Assembly: GCA_964593795.1 (NCBI GenBank) | Contig: CAZQJC010000221.1 | Span: 6,294 to 70,293, forward strand | Direction of reading: 5' to 3' | DNA length: 64,000 nucleotides | Source of the DNA: JAHFDS01 sp964593795 | GTDB taxonomy: Bacteria; Myxococcota_A; Polyangia; JAHFDS01 | Shown here: positions 43,194 to 54,442 of the stretch, piece by piece | How positions within the stretch are numbered: the first letter of the stretch is position 1 | Layout of the letters: each line of letters opens with the position of its first letter | Notes under the pieces: generated by a model | The model's input: only the letters and a program-made list of their open reading frames with translations | The model's database searches: none | What the model was told of the DNA's origin: nothing | Translations under genes and position numbers: made by a program

Positions 43194-44417
43194 TTGAGCG
43201 AGCCCGGCCGCATCGGGCTCGTGCTCGCGGGCGGGGCCGCCCGCGGCGCCTACGAGGTCGGCGTCGTCAAGTACGTGCTCGAGGAGCTCGGCGATCTGCT
43301 GGGGCCCAAGGTCCGATTCGACGTCCTCTGTGGCACGTCGGTGGGCGCGATCAACGCGTGCTTCCTCGCCGGCACCGCCGACCGCGGGCGCGATCGCGCG
43401 CGGCTCATGTGCGACGCGTGGCGCAGCCTGCGCATCGAAGAGATCGTGCGCATTGGCCTGCTCGACCTCTTCGCGTTCGCGCGCGAGAGCCTGGGAATCC
43501 TGCGGGGGACGCGCCTGCCGATCCGGCGGGGCGGGCTCATCGATCCGTCCGGCCTGCGCAAGGTCGTCGGGCGCGTCGTGCCCTGGCGCCAGATCTCCGC
43601 CAACATCGACGCGGGACACCTCGAGGCGCTCACGGTCTCGACGACGCACGTCGCCTCGGGCGTCACGATGGTGTTCGTCGAGCGGCGAGGCGGCGGCATC
43701 CCGAAGTGGGGCCGCGATCCGACGGTCATGGCGCGAGCGGCGCACATCACCGCGGACCACGCGCTCGCCTCGGGCGCCATCCCGTTCCTGTTCCCCGCGG
43801 TGCGCCTCGGCGGCGAGTACCACTGCGACGGCGGCTTGCGCCAGAACGTGCCCCTCGGCCCGGCTCGCCGCCTCGGGGCCGAGCGCGTCCTCATCGTGAG
43901 CCCGCGCTACGCGCCGATGGCCGGCGACTTCACGCCGCCGGCGCTCGCGGCCGAGCGCCAGGAGGCGCTGCCGAGCGCGTTCTTCCTGCTCGGCAAGGCG
44001 CTCAACGCGCTGCTCCTCGATCGCGTCGAGAACGACGTGGACCGATTGAAGCGCATCAACGACATCCTCGATGCGGGCGCGCAGACGTGCGGTCCGGGCT
44101 TCCTCGAGGCCATGAACACCCGGCTCGGCGCCAAGCCCGCGCGCCCCATGCGCGCGATGCTCGTGCGCTGCTCCCGCGACATCGGCCGCCACACCGCGGA
44201 GTACGTGCGCTCGCGCGCCTTCGCGCGCGACATCCCCGGCCCCACCGGCTGGGCGCTGCGCTGGCTCGCCGACCGCGAGGCCCCCGACGAGGCGGATCTG
44301 CTGTCGTACCTGCTCTTCGACGGCCACTTCGCGGGCGACCTCATCCAGCTCGGCTACGAGGACGCGCGCGCCCAGCACGACCGCCTGGTCGAGTTCTTCA
44401 CGGGCGAGACGGTTTAG
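43194..44417 (+). CDS. Patatin-like phospholipase
   Basis: A 407-residue cytosolic or membrane-associated lipase of the patatin family. The oxyanion loop is LVLAGGAARGAYEVG, the nucleophile elbow GTSVGA, and the dyad Asp is in HCDGGLRQNVPL. A helical C-terminal extension (about 260-407) is longer than in minimal patatins. No ATG or GTG lies in frame before the core, so the TTG at 43194 is the best start. Likely hydrolyses phospholipid acyl esters. It points toward the receiver gene, with a strong hairpin between. Confidence 0.85.
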   Translation: MSEPGRIGLVLAGGAARGAYEVGVVKYVLEELGDLLGPKVRFDVLCGTSVGAINACFLAGTADRGRDRARLMCDAWRSLRIEEIVRIGLLDLFAFARESLGILRGTRLPIRRGGLIDPSGLRKVVGRVVPWRQISANIDAGHLEALTVSTTHVASGVTMVFVERRGGGIPKWGRDPTVMARAAHITADHALASGAIPFLFPAVRLGGEYHCDGGLRQNVPLGPARRLGAERVLIVSPRYAPMAGDFTPPALAAERQEALPSAFFLLGKALNALLLDRVENDVDRLKRINDILDAGAQTCGPGFLEAMNTRLGAKPARPMRAMLVRCSRDIGRHTAEYVRSRAFARDIPGPTGWALRWLADREAPDEADLLSYLLFDGHFAGDLIQLGYEDARAQHDRLVEFFTGETV

Positions 44418-44481
44418 ACGCGGGCTGGTCCGATCTGAGGGGCGGCATCGGCCACCGAGGCGAGCGAAGCGAGACGCAAGG

Positions 44482-44506
44482 GCGAAGCGAAGCGAAGCGG
44501 AGCGAA
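44482..44506. repeat. Tandem GCGAA pentamers
   Basis: Five near-perfect copies in a row (GCGAA x3, GCGGA, GCGAA) inside a longer GCGAAGC/GAGCGAAGC-rich stretch from about 44455. It lies in the 147-bp gap between the patatin gene and the convergent receiver gene and has no coding potential that looks real. Confidence 0.6.
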
Positions 44507-44529
44507 GACGCAGGGAGGGGGGCCCAGTT

Positions 44530-44552
44530 GTGGGCGCCCTCGAGGCGCCCAC
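44530..44552. terminator. Hairpin between convergent genes
   Basis: Perfect 9-bp stem GTGGGCGCC / GGCGCCCAC with a 5-nt loop. Being symmetrical it could stop transcripts from both the patatin gene and the receiver gene. There is no U-tract, so termination strength is uncertain. Confidence 0.55.
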
Positions 44553-44564
44553 TCGCAAGTTGGT

Positions 44565-44960
44565 CTATCGCTCGCGCGACAGCGACCGGCGGAAGGCCAG
44601 CTCGTCGGCGACGCGCGCCTCGAGCTCGCTCGGCAGGAGCGGCTTGTGCAGGATCGCGTGGATGACGCCGGTCGTCAGCAGGCCCCCGACGCCGAGCGGC
44701 GCGTAGCCCGTCAGGAGAAGGCGCACCGTGCCAGGCGTGCGCTCGGCGACCTGCCGGAGCAGGTCCACGCCACGACCGTCGGGCATGCGGTCGTCGGACA
44801 CGACCACGTCGAAGGGCGCGCTCGACCCGAGGATCGCCAGTGCCTCTCCCACCCCCGCCGCGATCGCGACCTCGTAGCGCGGCGTCAGCCCGCGCTGATA
44901 GGTCTGACGCGCCTCCTCGTCATCATCGACCACGAGGAGGCGCAGCCGCTCTTCCTCCAT
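44565..44960 (-). CDS. Single-domain response regulator
   Basis: A 131-residue receiver domain. Acidic pocket LLVVDDDEEA, phosphoacceptor Asp in VVVSDDRMPDG, Thr switch in LLLTGYAP, and the conserved Lys in ILHKPLLPSEL. A shorter ATG start (44960) is taken because upstream sequence has no receiver features. No output domain. It lies 25 bp after the reductase gene on the same strand; no histidine kinase is adjacent. Confidence 0.85.
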   Translation of the reverse strand: MEEERLRLLVVDDDEEARQTYQRGLTPRYEVAIAAGVGEALAILGSSAPFDVVVSDDRMPDGRGVDLLRQVAERTPGTVRLLLTGYAPLGVGGLLTTGVIHAILHKPLLPSELEARVADELAFRRSLSRER

Positions 44961-44985
44961 AGCCGCAGCAGCATAGCATCCCAGC

Positions 44986-45792
<807 letters not shown>

Positions 45793-45849
45793 TTGCGGGG
45801 CATCCTACCGGTTGCGAGCCTCTGGCGCTCTGCCAACATAGAGGGGATC

Positions 45850-47148
45850 GTGCGCCCCGCCGCCCTGCGACTCCGAGTGCTCGCCCGACGGGTCCGCGAT
45901 CTCTGGCCCGTGTCGTCCCTGGGCGCGCTCGTGTGCGCGGCAGCGGCGGGCGGCATCCTCTGGGCGCGCGCGCACCTCGACTACGTGCTCCTCGTCTGCG
46001 GCGCGGCGGGGCTCGCGGTCGTGGGCCTCGCGACGCTGTCCACGGTGCTCGTGGCCGTCATCCTGCGCCAGCGCCTCGGGCGCGCGCTGCGCGTGGCCGG
46101 GCCGCCGCTCGCCGGCGAGACGGGCGTGGACACGCCGACGGGCCTCGCGGTGCCGGGGCCGTGGGCGCACCTGCCGCTCCTCGCCGTCGACATCACGTGG
46201 ATCCAGCCTGCTGGCGCCCACGCGCGGCTCGGCGCGGAAGGCGAGGCGGTCATCGCGGGCGCGCGCGCCTCGGTGGACGCGATCGAGCGCCGCTTCGTCG
46301 TGCGCGACGCGTTCGGCCTCGCGGAGCTCGCGTTCCGCCGCACCGAGCCGAGGCGCGCGCGCTTCCTGCCCGCGATCGGCCGCCTCGGTGGACCGCCGCT
46401 CGAACGCGCCCTCGCGCGCGGCGACGAGCAGCCGCACCCGCACGGCTCGCCCGAGGGCGACCGCGCGGACCTGCGCCGCTACGTCCCCGGCGACTCGCTC
46501 CGGCACCTGCTGTGGAAGACCTACGCGCGCACCGGCCAGCTCATGGTGCGCACGCCCGAGCGCGCGGTGAGCCCTGCGCGGCGCACGCTCGCGTGCCTCT
46601 GCACGGGCGCGGGGGACGAGCCGACGGCCGCCGCCGCGCGCGCCGCCGTCGAGACCGGCGCCCTCGGGCGCGAGTGGGCGCTCGCCGCGGACGGCACGCC
46701 CGGCCTCGAGGCGACCGCTCCCGGCGCCATCGAGGCCATCTGCCGCTCCCGCGGCGCGAGCCCGGGCGAGGTGCTCGAGCGCTTCTTCGCGGAGGTCGCG
46801 CGGAGCCCGGGCGCGCGCGTGGTCCTCTTCGTGCCCGGCCGGCCGGGGCCGTGGCTCGAGCGGCTCGGCCCGCACCTGCGCAAGCACGCCCGCAGCCACG
46901 CCCTCGACGTCGTCATCGGCGTGGACACGCTCTCGCACGACGCCGCTCCGAGCTGGCTCGCGCGGGTGCTCCTCCGCCCGCAGGCGGCTGCGCCCCCGGC
47001 GCGCGAGCTCGAGGGGGTCCTCGAGCGGCTCTCGGCCGTGGGCGCGAGCGCCATCGTGCTGTCGCGGACCACCGGCCGGGCGTTCCGCCGCCTGCCCCAC
47101 AAGGCGCCCCGCGCGGGCGCGCACACCGCCGCCGTGGCGAGCCCATGA
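45850..47148 (+). CDS. DUF58-domain membrane protein
   Basis: A 432-residue protein with two N-terminal membrane spans (about 20-70) and a DUF58 block at RADLRRYVPGDSLRHLLWKTYARTGQLMVR. A vWA-like C-terminal half follows. DUF58, transglutaminase and MoxR genes form one of the standard MoxR sets, thought to assemble or activate envelope or metal-containing complexes. GTG start with GAGGGG just upstream. ATGA overlap with the transglutaminase gene. Confidence 0.85.
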   Translation: MRPAALRLRVLARRVRDLWPVSSLGALVCAAAAGGILWARAHLDYVLLVCGAAGLAVVGLATLSTVLVAVILRQRLGRALRVAGPPLAGETGVDTPTGLAVPGPWAHLPLLAVDITWIQPAGAHARLGAEGEAVIAGARASVDAIERRFVVRDAFGLAELAFRRTEPRRARFLPAIGRLGGPPLERALARGDEQPHPHGSPEGDRADLRRYVPGDSLRHLLWKTYARTGQLMVRTPERAVSPARRTLACLCTGAGDEPTAAAARAAVETGALGREWALAADGTPGLEATAPGAIEAICRSRGASPGEVLERFFAEVARSPGARVVLFVPGRPGPWLERLGPHLRKHARSHALDVVIGVDTLSHDAAPSWLARVLLRPQAAAPPARELEGVLERLSAVGASAIVLSRTTGRAFRRLPHKAPRAGAHTAAVASP

Positions 47149-49370
47149 GCGCCGCACCGCTCGCGCTCGGCCCCGATCCCGCGCTCGCGCCCGAGCGTCC
47201 GCCGCCGCACGAGCCCATGTCCCTGCGCCTCCTGCGCGCCACCGTGCTCGGCGCGTGCGCGGCGGCGCTCGTGTACGACCTCGCGCTGCCCGCGGGCGTC
47301 GTGGCCGCGGGCCTCGGCGCGGCGCTCGCGGCCCTCTTCGGCGAGCGCCTCGCGCCCCGCCGCCTGCGCACGCCCGTGGTCCTCGCCGGCGCCCTCGTCG
47401 CGCCGCTCGCGTCGTTCTGGCTCGCCGACGCGCTCGTGTCCTCCGCGCCCCTCGCGCGCGCCCTCGGCATCGTCGCCACGGTCTCGCTCGCCGACGCGCT
47501 GCGCTTCGGCCCCGCCGCCCTCGGGCTCGCGCTCGGCAGCCGCCTCCTCGCCACGCGCACGCGCAGCGTCCTCGTCGGCGAGGCGCTCGTCCTCGCGCTC
47601 GCGGCCGCCACGATCGTCGCGCCGCACCGTGAGGGCGCCATCAATCGCCCCTTCGCGATCTCCGATCGCGCGTGGATGCACGGCTACGACCCGGGCCTCG
47701 TCTTCCTCGCCCTCGGCGCCCTCGCGGGCCTCGCGCTCCTGACCTTGCTGGTGCGGCGCGATCGCACCTGGCGCGCGCTGCTCGACCTCGTCGTGGTGGC
47801 GCTCCTCGTGCTCGGCGCCACGCGCCTCGTGCAGCGCTGGGAGCCGCCTCCCCCCAAGCCGTCGGGCGAGCTCGGCCTGACCGGCGACGGCAAGACCCCC
47901 GCGGATCCGAAGGGCGGCACGCCGCGCGGAGCCCGGGGCGCCGGGGGCGCCGCGGCCGGTGCCTCCGGCCAGCCGCCGCCGCCCACGATGGACTTCAAGC
48001 AGGAGTACTCGAACGAAGGCAAGGCCACCCCCGTCGCGGTCGTGCTCCTGCACGATGACCTCGCGCCGCCCGCGGGCGCGTTCTACTTCCGCCAGGCCGC
48101 GTTCTCGCAGTGGAATGGCCTCCGCCTCGTGGCCGCCACCAAGGACGGCCTCGACGCCGACATCCCCGCGCAGTTCCCGACCTCACGCGCCACCGTGCCG
48201 CTCGACCAGCGCTGGCTCGGCGCGCGCCGGGCGCTCGACACGACGATCGCGATGCTCGTCGAGCACCCGCGCCCCTTCGGCCTCGAAGCCCCGCAGGCGC
48301 TCGAACCCGCGCCGAACCCCGACCCGGCGCGCTTCCGTCGCGTCTACCGCGTGACCTCGCAGGTCCTCGCGCGCGAGTACTCGGCGCTCCTCGGCGAGAC
48401 CGGCTTCCCCACCGACCGCGCGCACTACCTCGAGGCGCCCGACGACGCGCGCTACCGCGAGCTCGCCGAGCGCATCGTGGCGCGCCTGCCCGCGCGGTGG
48501 CGACACGCGCCGCTCGCCCAGGCGCTCGCGATCAAGGAGTGGCTCGAGAAGGAGGGCACGTACTCGCGCAAGACCCAGCACGATCCCGGCCCCGATCCCA
48601 CCGGCGCCTTCCTGTTCGGCACCCAGGACCACCTCGTCGGCTACTGCGTGCACTTCGCGCACGCGATGACGCTCCTTCTGCGCGCGCGCGGCATCCCCGC
48701 GCGCGTGGCCGCGGGGTACGCGGTCCCCGCGGAGAACCGCGGCGCCGGCTCCACCATCCTGCTGCGCGCCGGCGACGCCCACGCGTGGCCCGAGATCTAC
48801 CTCCACGGCGCGGGCTGGGTGGTCGTCGACGTGTCCCCCTCGCGCACGCGCGACGAGCCCGAGCCGCCGCCCGACCCCGAGCTGCAGCGCCTCATGGGCG
48901 AGCTCGCGCGGCAGAAGACCGACCCGCCGATGGAGGACCCCGACCGGCCGAGCCGCTGGCCCTCCGCGATGGATCTGCTGCGCTGGCTGGGCCTGCTCGC
49001 CGCCTCGCTCGGCCTCGGGCTCTACGCCGCCAAGGCCTACCGCCGCCTCTGGCCGCTCGTCGCGCCCGCGCGATCCCTCCCGCGCGTGGCCTACGTCGGC
49101 GCGCTCGACGCCCTGGCGGACGCGGGCCTGCGGCGAGCGCGCGGCGAGAGCCGCGAGGCCTTCGCCCGCCGCGTCGCCGCCCACGCCCCCGCGTTCGTCC
49201 CCCTGTCGGACCTCCACCTCGAGGCCGCGCTCTCCGCGCACGCGCCGGCCGCGCCGCCGGGGGTTCGCAGCGCGCCGCTCGCGCTCCTCGTCGCCCTCGC
49301 GCGCTCGCGCGGACGCCTCCGTACGCTGATTGGCCTCCTCAACCCGCTGTCCTTCCTCAAGGTGCACTGA
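47145..49370 (+). CDS. Transglutaminase-like membrane protein
   Basis: A 741-residue protein. Residues about 25-230 hold five or six membrane spans; a Gly/Pro-rich linker (about 240-285) follows. The papain-like domain has the triad Cys501 (GYCVHFAHAM), His546 (DAHAWPEIYL) and Asp562 (VVVDVSPS). One more membrane span lies near 610, then a cytosolic tail similar to DUF4129. It likely acts as a protease or cross-linker on the outer side. The ATG overlaps the DUF58 stop; the next gene starts directly at its stop. Confidence 0.87.
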   Translation: MSAAPLALGPDPALAPERPPPHEPMSLRLLRATVLGACAAALVYDLALPAGVVAAGLGAALAALFGERLAPRRLRTPVVLAGALVAPLASFWLADALVSSAPLARALGIVATVSLADALRFGPAALGLALGSRLLATRTRSVLVGEALVLALAAATIVAPHREGAINRPFAISDRAWMHGYDPGLVFLALGALAGLALLTLLVRRDRTWRALLDLVVVALLVLGATRLVQRWEPPPPKPSGELGLTGDGKTPADPKGGTPRGARGAGGAAAGASGQPPPPTMDFKQEYSNEGKATPVAVVLLHDDLAPPAGAFYFRQAAFSQWNGLRLVAATKDGLDADIPAQFPTSRATVPLDQRWLGARRALDTTIAMLVEHPRPFGLEAPQALEPAPNPDPARFRRVYRVTSQVLAREYSALLGETGFPTDRAHYLEAPDDARYRELAERIVARLPARWRHAPLAQALAIKEWLEKEGTYSRKTQHDPGPDPTGAFLFGTQDHLVGYCVHFAHAMTLLLRARGIPARVAAGYAVPAENRGAGSTILLRAGDAHAWPEIYLHGAGWVVVDVSPSRTRDEPEPPPDPELQRLMGELARQKTDPPMEDPDRPSRWPSAMDLLRWLGLLAASLGLGLYAAKAYRRLWPLVAPARSLPRVAYVGALDALADAGLRRARGESREAFARRVAAHAPAFVPLSDLHLEAALSAHAPAAPPGVRSAPLALLVALARSRGRLRTLIGLLNPLSFLKVH

Positions 49371-50444
49371 GTGGATCCGACGACCGCCCCGCCCGATCAC
49401 CCGCCCTCCCCCGCGGACCCCGCCGTCGAGACGCCCCCCGCGCCCCCGGCCCCTGCCCCGATCGCCGCGCCGGTCGATCCCCTGGCCGGCGCGCGCGACG
49501 TCGCGGGCCGGCTCCGGCGGCGCCTGTCGGCCGCGATCCTCGGCCGCGACGAGGTGATCGAGCTCGTGCTGGTGGCCCTGTTCGCCGACGGCCACGTGCT
49601 GCTCGAGGACTACCCGGGCTCGGGCAAGACCACGCTCGCCAAGGCCCTCGGCGACGCGATCGACGACCCGGCGGCCGGCCTGCCCGGCTTCCGCCGCGTG
49701 CAGTTCACGCCGGACCTCCTGCCCTCGGACGTCACGGGCGTGACCATCTTCGAGCCCGACACGCGGCAGTTCGTGTTCCGTCCGGGCCCGATCTTCGCGC
49801 ACGTCGTGCTCGCCGACGAGGTCAACCGCACCTCGCCCAAGGTGCAGGCCGCGATGCTCGAGGCGATGGCCGAAAAGCAGGTCACCACCGACGCCGGCAC
49901 GCGCCCGCTCGACGACCTCTTCTTCGTGATCGCCACGCAGAACCCGCTCGACGTCGCGGGCACCTATCCGCTGCCGGTCGCGCAGCTCGATCGCTTCCTC
50001 TTCAAGATCCGCATGGAGCACGTGTCGCGGCAGGCCGAGCTCGCGGTCCTCGCCACACTTCGCGAGCGCAAGGCGCCGCCCGAGAGCCCGCGCGTGAGCC
50101 GCGACGAGGTCCTCGCCGCCCGCGCCGCCATCGAGGCGCACGTCCACGTGGCCGAGCCCATCCGCGAGTGCCTGGTCGACGTCGCCGCCGCGCTGCGCGC
50201 CGACGACCGCGCGCTGCAGGGCATCTCGACGCGGAGCCTCGTCCTCGCGGTGCCCGCCCTGCAGGCGCTCGCGTGCCTGCGCGGCCGCGACTACGTCCGG
50301 GGTGAGGATCTCGAGACCCTCGCCCCGCGCCTCTTCGCCCACCGCCTCGAGCTCCAGCCGGGCGTCGACGATCCCTCGCCGCTCATCTCCGCGGCCCTCG
50401 CGACCGGCCTCGAGCGCCTCGCCCGGAGGACGCTCCAGCGGTGA
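49371..50444 (+). CDS. MoxR-family AAA+ ATPase
   Basis: A 357-residue ATPase. After a Pro-rich N-terminus (about 1-35) come Walker A LLEDYPGSGKTTLAKAL, GVTIFEPDTRQFVFRPGPIFAHVVLADEVNRTSPKVQAAMLEAMAEKQVT (Walker B LADE), sensor 1 FFVIATQNPLD, and TYPLPVAQLDRFLFKI. All are MoxR consensus. It is expected to remodel partners such as the DUF58 protein. The GTG start abuts the transglutaminase TGA; its own stop overlaps the next start as GTGA. Confidence 0.92.
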   Translation: MDPTTAPPDHPPSPADPAVETPPAPPAPAPIAAPVDPLAGARDVAGRLRRRLSAAILGRDEVIELVLVALFADGHVLLEDYPGSGKTTLAKALGDAIDDPAAGLPGFRRVQFTPDLLPSDVTGVTIFEPDTRQFVFRPGPIFAHVVLADEVNRTSPKVQAAMLEAMAEKQVTTDAGTRPLDDLFFVIATQNPLDVAGTYPLPVAQLDRFLFKIRMEHVSRQAELAVLATLRERKAPPESPRVSRDEVLAARAAIEAHVHVAEPIRECLVDVAAALRADDRALQGISTRSLVLAVPALQALACLRGRDYVRGEDLETLAPRLFAHRLELQPGVDDPSPLISAALATGLERLARRTLQR

Positions 50445-52369
50445 CGCTCGCGCCCCTCTTCCTCGCGCTCTTGCTCGCCGCCACCGACACGGCGGCGGAC
50501 GGCTTTGCCGCCGAGCCCGCGGAGATCGAGGCCTACGCCGCGTTCGAGCAGCGGCAGTTCGTCAAGGCCCGCGAGCGCGCCGCCGAGATCTTGAGGGGCA
50601 AGCCGCGCTCGTTCGTCGCGCAGTTCGTCCTCGGCGCGGTCGAGCACTACGGCGAGGGCAACCTCTCGCGCGCGATCGCGTACTACGGGCGCGCCAGGAA
50701 GACCTTCGAGGAGCTGCACGGCGCCCACCCCGGTGAGGGCAAGCCCTGGCGCTGGCACGCGGAGATCCTGAAGGAGCTCGCGTGGACGAGCGGCGAGATG
50801 GACCGCCGCCCCGAGGAGCTCTCGTACCTCGACGCGCACGACGCGCTCTACCAGCCGCCGATGTGGGCCGAGCGCGCGTGGCCGCTCATGAAGCTCGGCC
50901 GCCTCGCCCAGGCCCGGCGCATGATCGAGCTCGCGATCGCGACGGGCAAGCCCGACCAGATCGATCGCGCGATGACCGCGCGATGCGCCATCGAATACGA
51001 GTCGGAGAACCGCAAGGCCGCGTTCGAGGCCTGCATGGCCTCCGCGGACGCGGAGCGCCGCGACCCGCAGCCCGGCTCCATCCCGTTCGGCAACGCCGCC
51101 GAGGCCGCGCTCGGCGTGCTGCGCTTCGACCTCGCCGAGCGCCTCATCCTCGAGGGCGCGCAGAAGCGCCCGCAGGGCGGCGACAACCCCTGGTCACAGC
51201 TCTCGCAGCTCCACCTGCTCGAGGGGCGCTTCTCCGAGGCCGCGCAGGCGCTGCAGCAGGCGGTGATGTTCCGGCGCCACCGCCCCGCGTACCTGCACCA
51301 GCAGATGCGCGCGGAGACCGAAGCCGCGGCCGCCACGTTCCTGCTCGCCGCGGATCAGATCGACCTCGCGCTCCGCTTCACCCAGCGCGCGATGGATCGC
51401 CCCGACCGTGGCGGCCTCAAGAGCGGCCAGCCCGACGTGGCCGCGAGCGGCGCCGCCCTCGTCCACCACGTGGTCGCGCGGACGGCCGCCGAGCACGCGC
51501 GCGAGGCGGCGAGCGCCGCCCCGGTCTCCGAGCGCCCGCGCCTCTTCGCCCGGTCGGCGCGCCTCGACCTCGAGGCCTTCCGCGCTGGCAGGCGCTCCGC
51601 CGCGCTCCTCGCGGGTCACCGGCACCTCGTGCAGACGCTCCGCCCCTACCTCGGAGGCGGCGCGCTCGTGGCGACGTTCCTCGTCCCCGATCTCGTGCGG
51701 CTCATCGGCCCCGGGGTCACCGAGGCCGCGCTCGACCGGGCCCGGCTCGCCGAGGACCTGCCCGAGGCCGCGACCTACCTCGACGAGCTCGGCGCGGAGA
51801 CCGCCCTCGGCCGCGGCAAGCTCGAGGCGGCGCTGGCGCTCGGCCGGCGGGCCCTCGAGCGGCTCCCCGCCGCGGAGAAGCTGCTCGCCGCGCGCGCGGC
51901 CGCCGTCGGGGCCGAGGCGGCCTGGCGCCTCGCGCGCGATCGCGACGCCGCGGCGCTCGCGATCACCGCGTTCCAGCGCGATCCCGGCGTGTTCCGGCGC
52001 CTGGGCCTGCGGCTGCGCGTGCGCCTCGTGCACGACGGCACCGAGGACGCCAAGGCCGCCGTGGCCCTCCTCAAGGGCTCGCCGCGCCTCGAGCCCACGC
52101 CGGGCAGCACGCTCGCCGTCCACGTCGAGCTCGCCCACGCGTGCCTGCGCGGTCCGGACGGCGCCATCCTCGCGTGCGGCGAGCTCGCGCCCGGCAAGAG
52201 CCCTGCAGGGCCGCACCCGCGGCGCCTCGTCGACGCCTTCCACCAGCAGGTGTTCGCTCCCAAGGTGGACCTCTCGCAGGTCGACCTCGTGTCGCTCGAC
52301 GGCTCCACGGCGACCCCGGCCGGGGGCACCTCCGAGCAGACCCAGCGCTTGCTGGACGAGCTCCGCTGA
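50441..52369 (+). CDS. Exported TPR-rich protein, unknown function
   Basis: A 642-residue protein with a short hydrophobic N-terminus (LAPLFLALLLAATDTA) that is probably a signal peptide. The rest is Ala/Leu/Arg-rich helical sequence with TPR-like units, for instance around AEILRGKPRSFVAQFVLGAVEHYGEGNLSRAIAYYGRA, FSEAAQALQQAVMFRR and LEAALALGRRALERLP. No enzyme motif. The GTG overlaps the MoxR stop, so it is the fourth gene of that operon and a likely scaffold for the complex. Confidence 0.75.
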   Translation: MTLAPLFLALLLAATDTAADGFAAEPAEIEAYAAFEQRQFVKARERAAEILRGKPRSFVAQFVLGAVEHYGEGNLSRAIAYYGRARKTFEELHGAHPGEGKPWRWHAEILKELAWTSGEMDRRPEELSYLDAHDALYQPPMWAERAWPLMKLGRLAQARRMIELAIATGKPDQIDRAMTARCAIEYESENRKAAFEACMASADAERRDPQPGSIPFGNAAEAALGVLRFDLAERLILEGAQKRPQGGDNPWSQLSQLHLLEGRFSEAAQALQQAVMFRRHRPAYLHQQMRAETEAAAATFLLAADQIDLALRFTQRAMDRPDRGGLKSGQPDVAASGAALVHHVVARTAAEHAREAASAAPVSERPRLFARSARLDLEAFRAGRRSAALLAGHRHLVQTLRPYLGGGALVATFLVPDLVRLIGPGVTEAALDRARLAEDLPEAATYLDELGAETALGRGKLEAALALGRRALERLPAAEKLLAARAAAVGAEAAWRLARDRDAAALAITAFQRDPGVFRRLGLRLRVRLVHDGTEDAKAAVALLKGSPRLEPTPGSTLAVHVELAHACLRGPDGAILACGELAPGKSPAGPHPRRLVDAFHQQVFAPKVDLSQVDLVSLDGSTATPAGGTSEQTQRLLDELR

Positions 52370-52433
52370 CCCCCGGACCGACGAACGGAAGTACGACATG
52401 GGCAGGCCCTTGCGCTAACATGGGCCGACGGCG

Positions 52434-53348
<915 letters not shown>

Positions 53349-53476
53349 CCCGCCCGCCGATCGCCAACCCCCGTCTCGAGGCCCTGGGCCACCTCCCGGA
53401 TTCCGTAGCCGCGATACGCCCGCCGTCGACCACGGCGTGTCCTTTCCCCTCCCTGGCGTGGTACGCTCCGGCTTCC

Positions 53477-54442
53477 ATGCGAGGACGAAAAGTCCTGTTC
53501 TTCGATACCGATCCCAAGGCGCTCCGCGTAGCCGAGCGGGCGCTGGCAGCCACCGGCAGCGAGGTGGACGTCGTCGCCGACGAGGACACGCTGTTCCAGC
53601 GAACCGAGAACGACGGCTACGACCTCTACATGGTCAGCATCGAGCCGGCGAACGTCTCGGCGCCGCGATGGACGGAGTGGCTCGATCGGTCGGCTCCCCA
53701 GGCCAAGCTGGTCCTGCACTGCACGCAGAACACGGAGGACTACCTCCCGCTGCTGAACCAGCGCAGGTACCTGCAGAACCTGATCGCGAAGAACGAGACG
53801 CCGCTCGAGCCAGAGGAGCTGATCCGCACGTCGGAGAAGATCCTGCGGCGCGACATCTTCGGCCTCGAGAAGTACCTGCTCTGGGGCGTCGAGCCGCTGC
53901 GCTTGTCGATCCACAGCTCGCGCGAGAAGCCGACCATCGTGCGCACGGTGTCCGACTACGGCCGCCGCCTCGGCTGCAACGAGCGCGTGCTCGAGCTCAT
54001 CGAGACCATCGTGGACGAGGTGGTGTCGAACGCGATCTACAACGCGCCGCGCAACCCGGACGGGACGGCGAAGTACGCGCACGTCGACCGCCGCGAGGTC
54101 GTCAACCTCGAGCCGAGCGAGGCCGCCGAGCTGCAGGTCGCGTGCGACGGCGACTACCTCGGCATCGCCCAGGTCGATCCCTTCGGGGCGCTCGATCAGG
54201 GGGTCGTCATCGAGTACCTCAATCGATGCCTGGTCAAGGGACCGCAGCAGGTGAGCCAGAAGGCGGGCGGGGCGGGGATCGGCCTCTACCGGGTGTTCAA
54301 CTCGCTGTCGAAGTTCGTGATCAACCTCCAGCCCGGCCGCAAGACCGAGGTCATCACGCTCATCGACCTGCGCCTTCCGATGAAGAAGTTCAAGGCCCAG
54401 CCGAAGAGCTTCCACATCTTCATGGTGGACGACCGTGGCTGA
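53477..54442 (+). CDS. GHKL ATPase with degenerate receiver domain (anti-sigma-kinase-like)
   Basis: A 321-residue protein. Residues 1-115 fold like a receiver (VLFFDTDPKALRVAERAL; hydrophobic beta strands), but the phosphoacceptor position in YMVSIEPAN is not Asp. Residues about 160-315 are a GHKL ATPase: N-box ETIVDEVVSNAIYNAPRN, GDYLGIAQVDPFGAL, and G-box GGAGIGLYRVFNSL. No H-box, so it resembles RsbW/SpoIIAB-type Ser kinases. It overlaps by 8 bp a STAS-like gene, the natural partner of such kinases. ATG at 53477. It may phosphorylate the STAS Ser. Confidence 0.8.
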   Translation: MRGRKVLFFDTDPKALRVAERALAATGSEVDVVADEDTLFQRTENDGYDLYMVSIEPANVSAPRWTEWLDRSAPQAKLVLHCTQNTEDYLPLLNQRRYLQNLIAKNETPLEPEELIRTSEKILRRDIFGLEKYLLWGVEPLRLSIHSSREKPTIVRTVSDYGRRLGCNERVLELIETIVDEVVSNAIYNAPRNPDGTAKYAHVDRREVVNLEPSEAAELQVACDGDYLGIAQVDPFGALDQGVVIEYLNRCLVKGPQQVSQKAGGAGIGLYRVFNSLSKFVINLQPGRKTEVITLIDLRLPMKKFKAQPKSFHIFMVDDRG

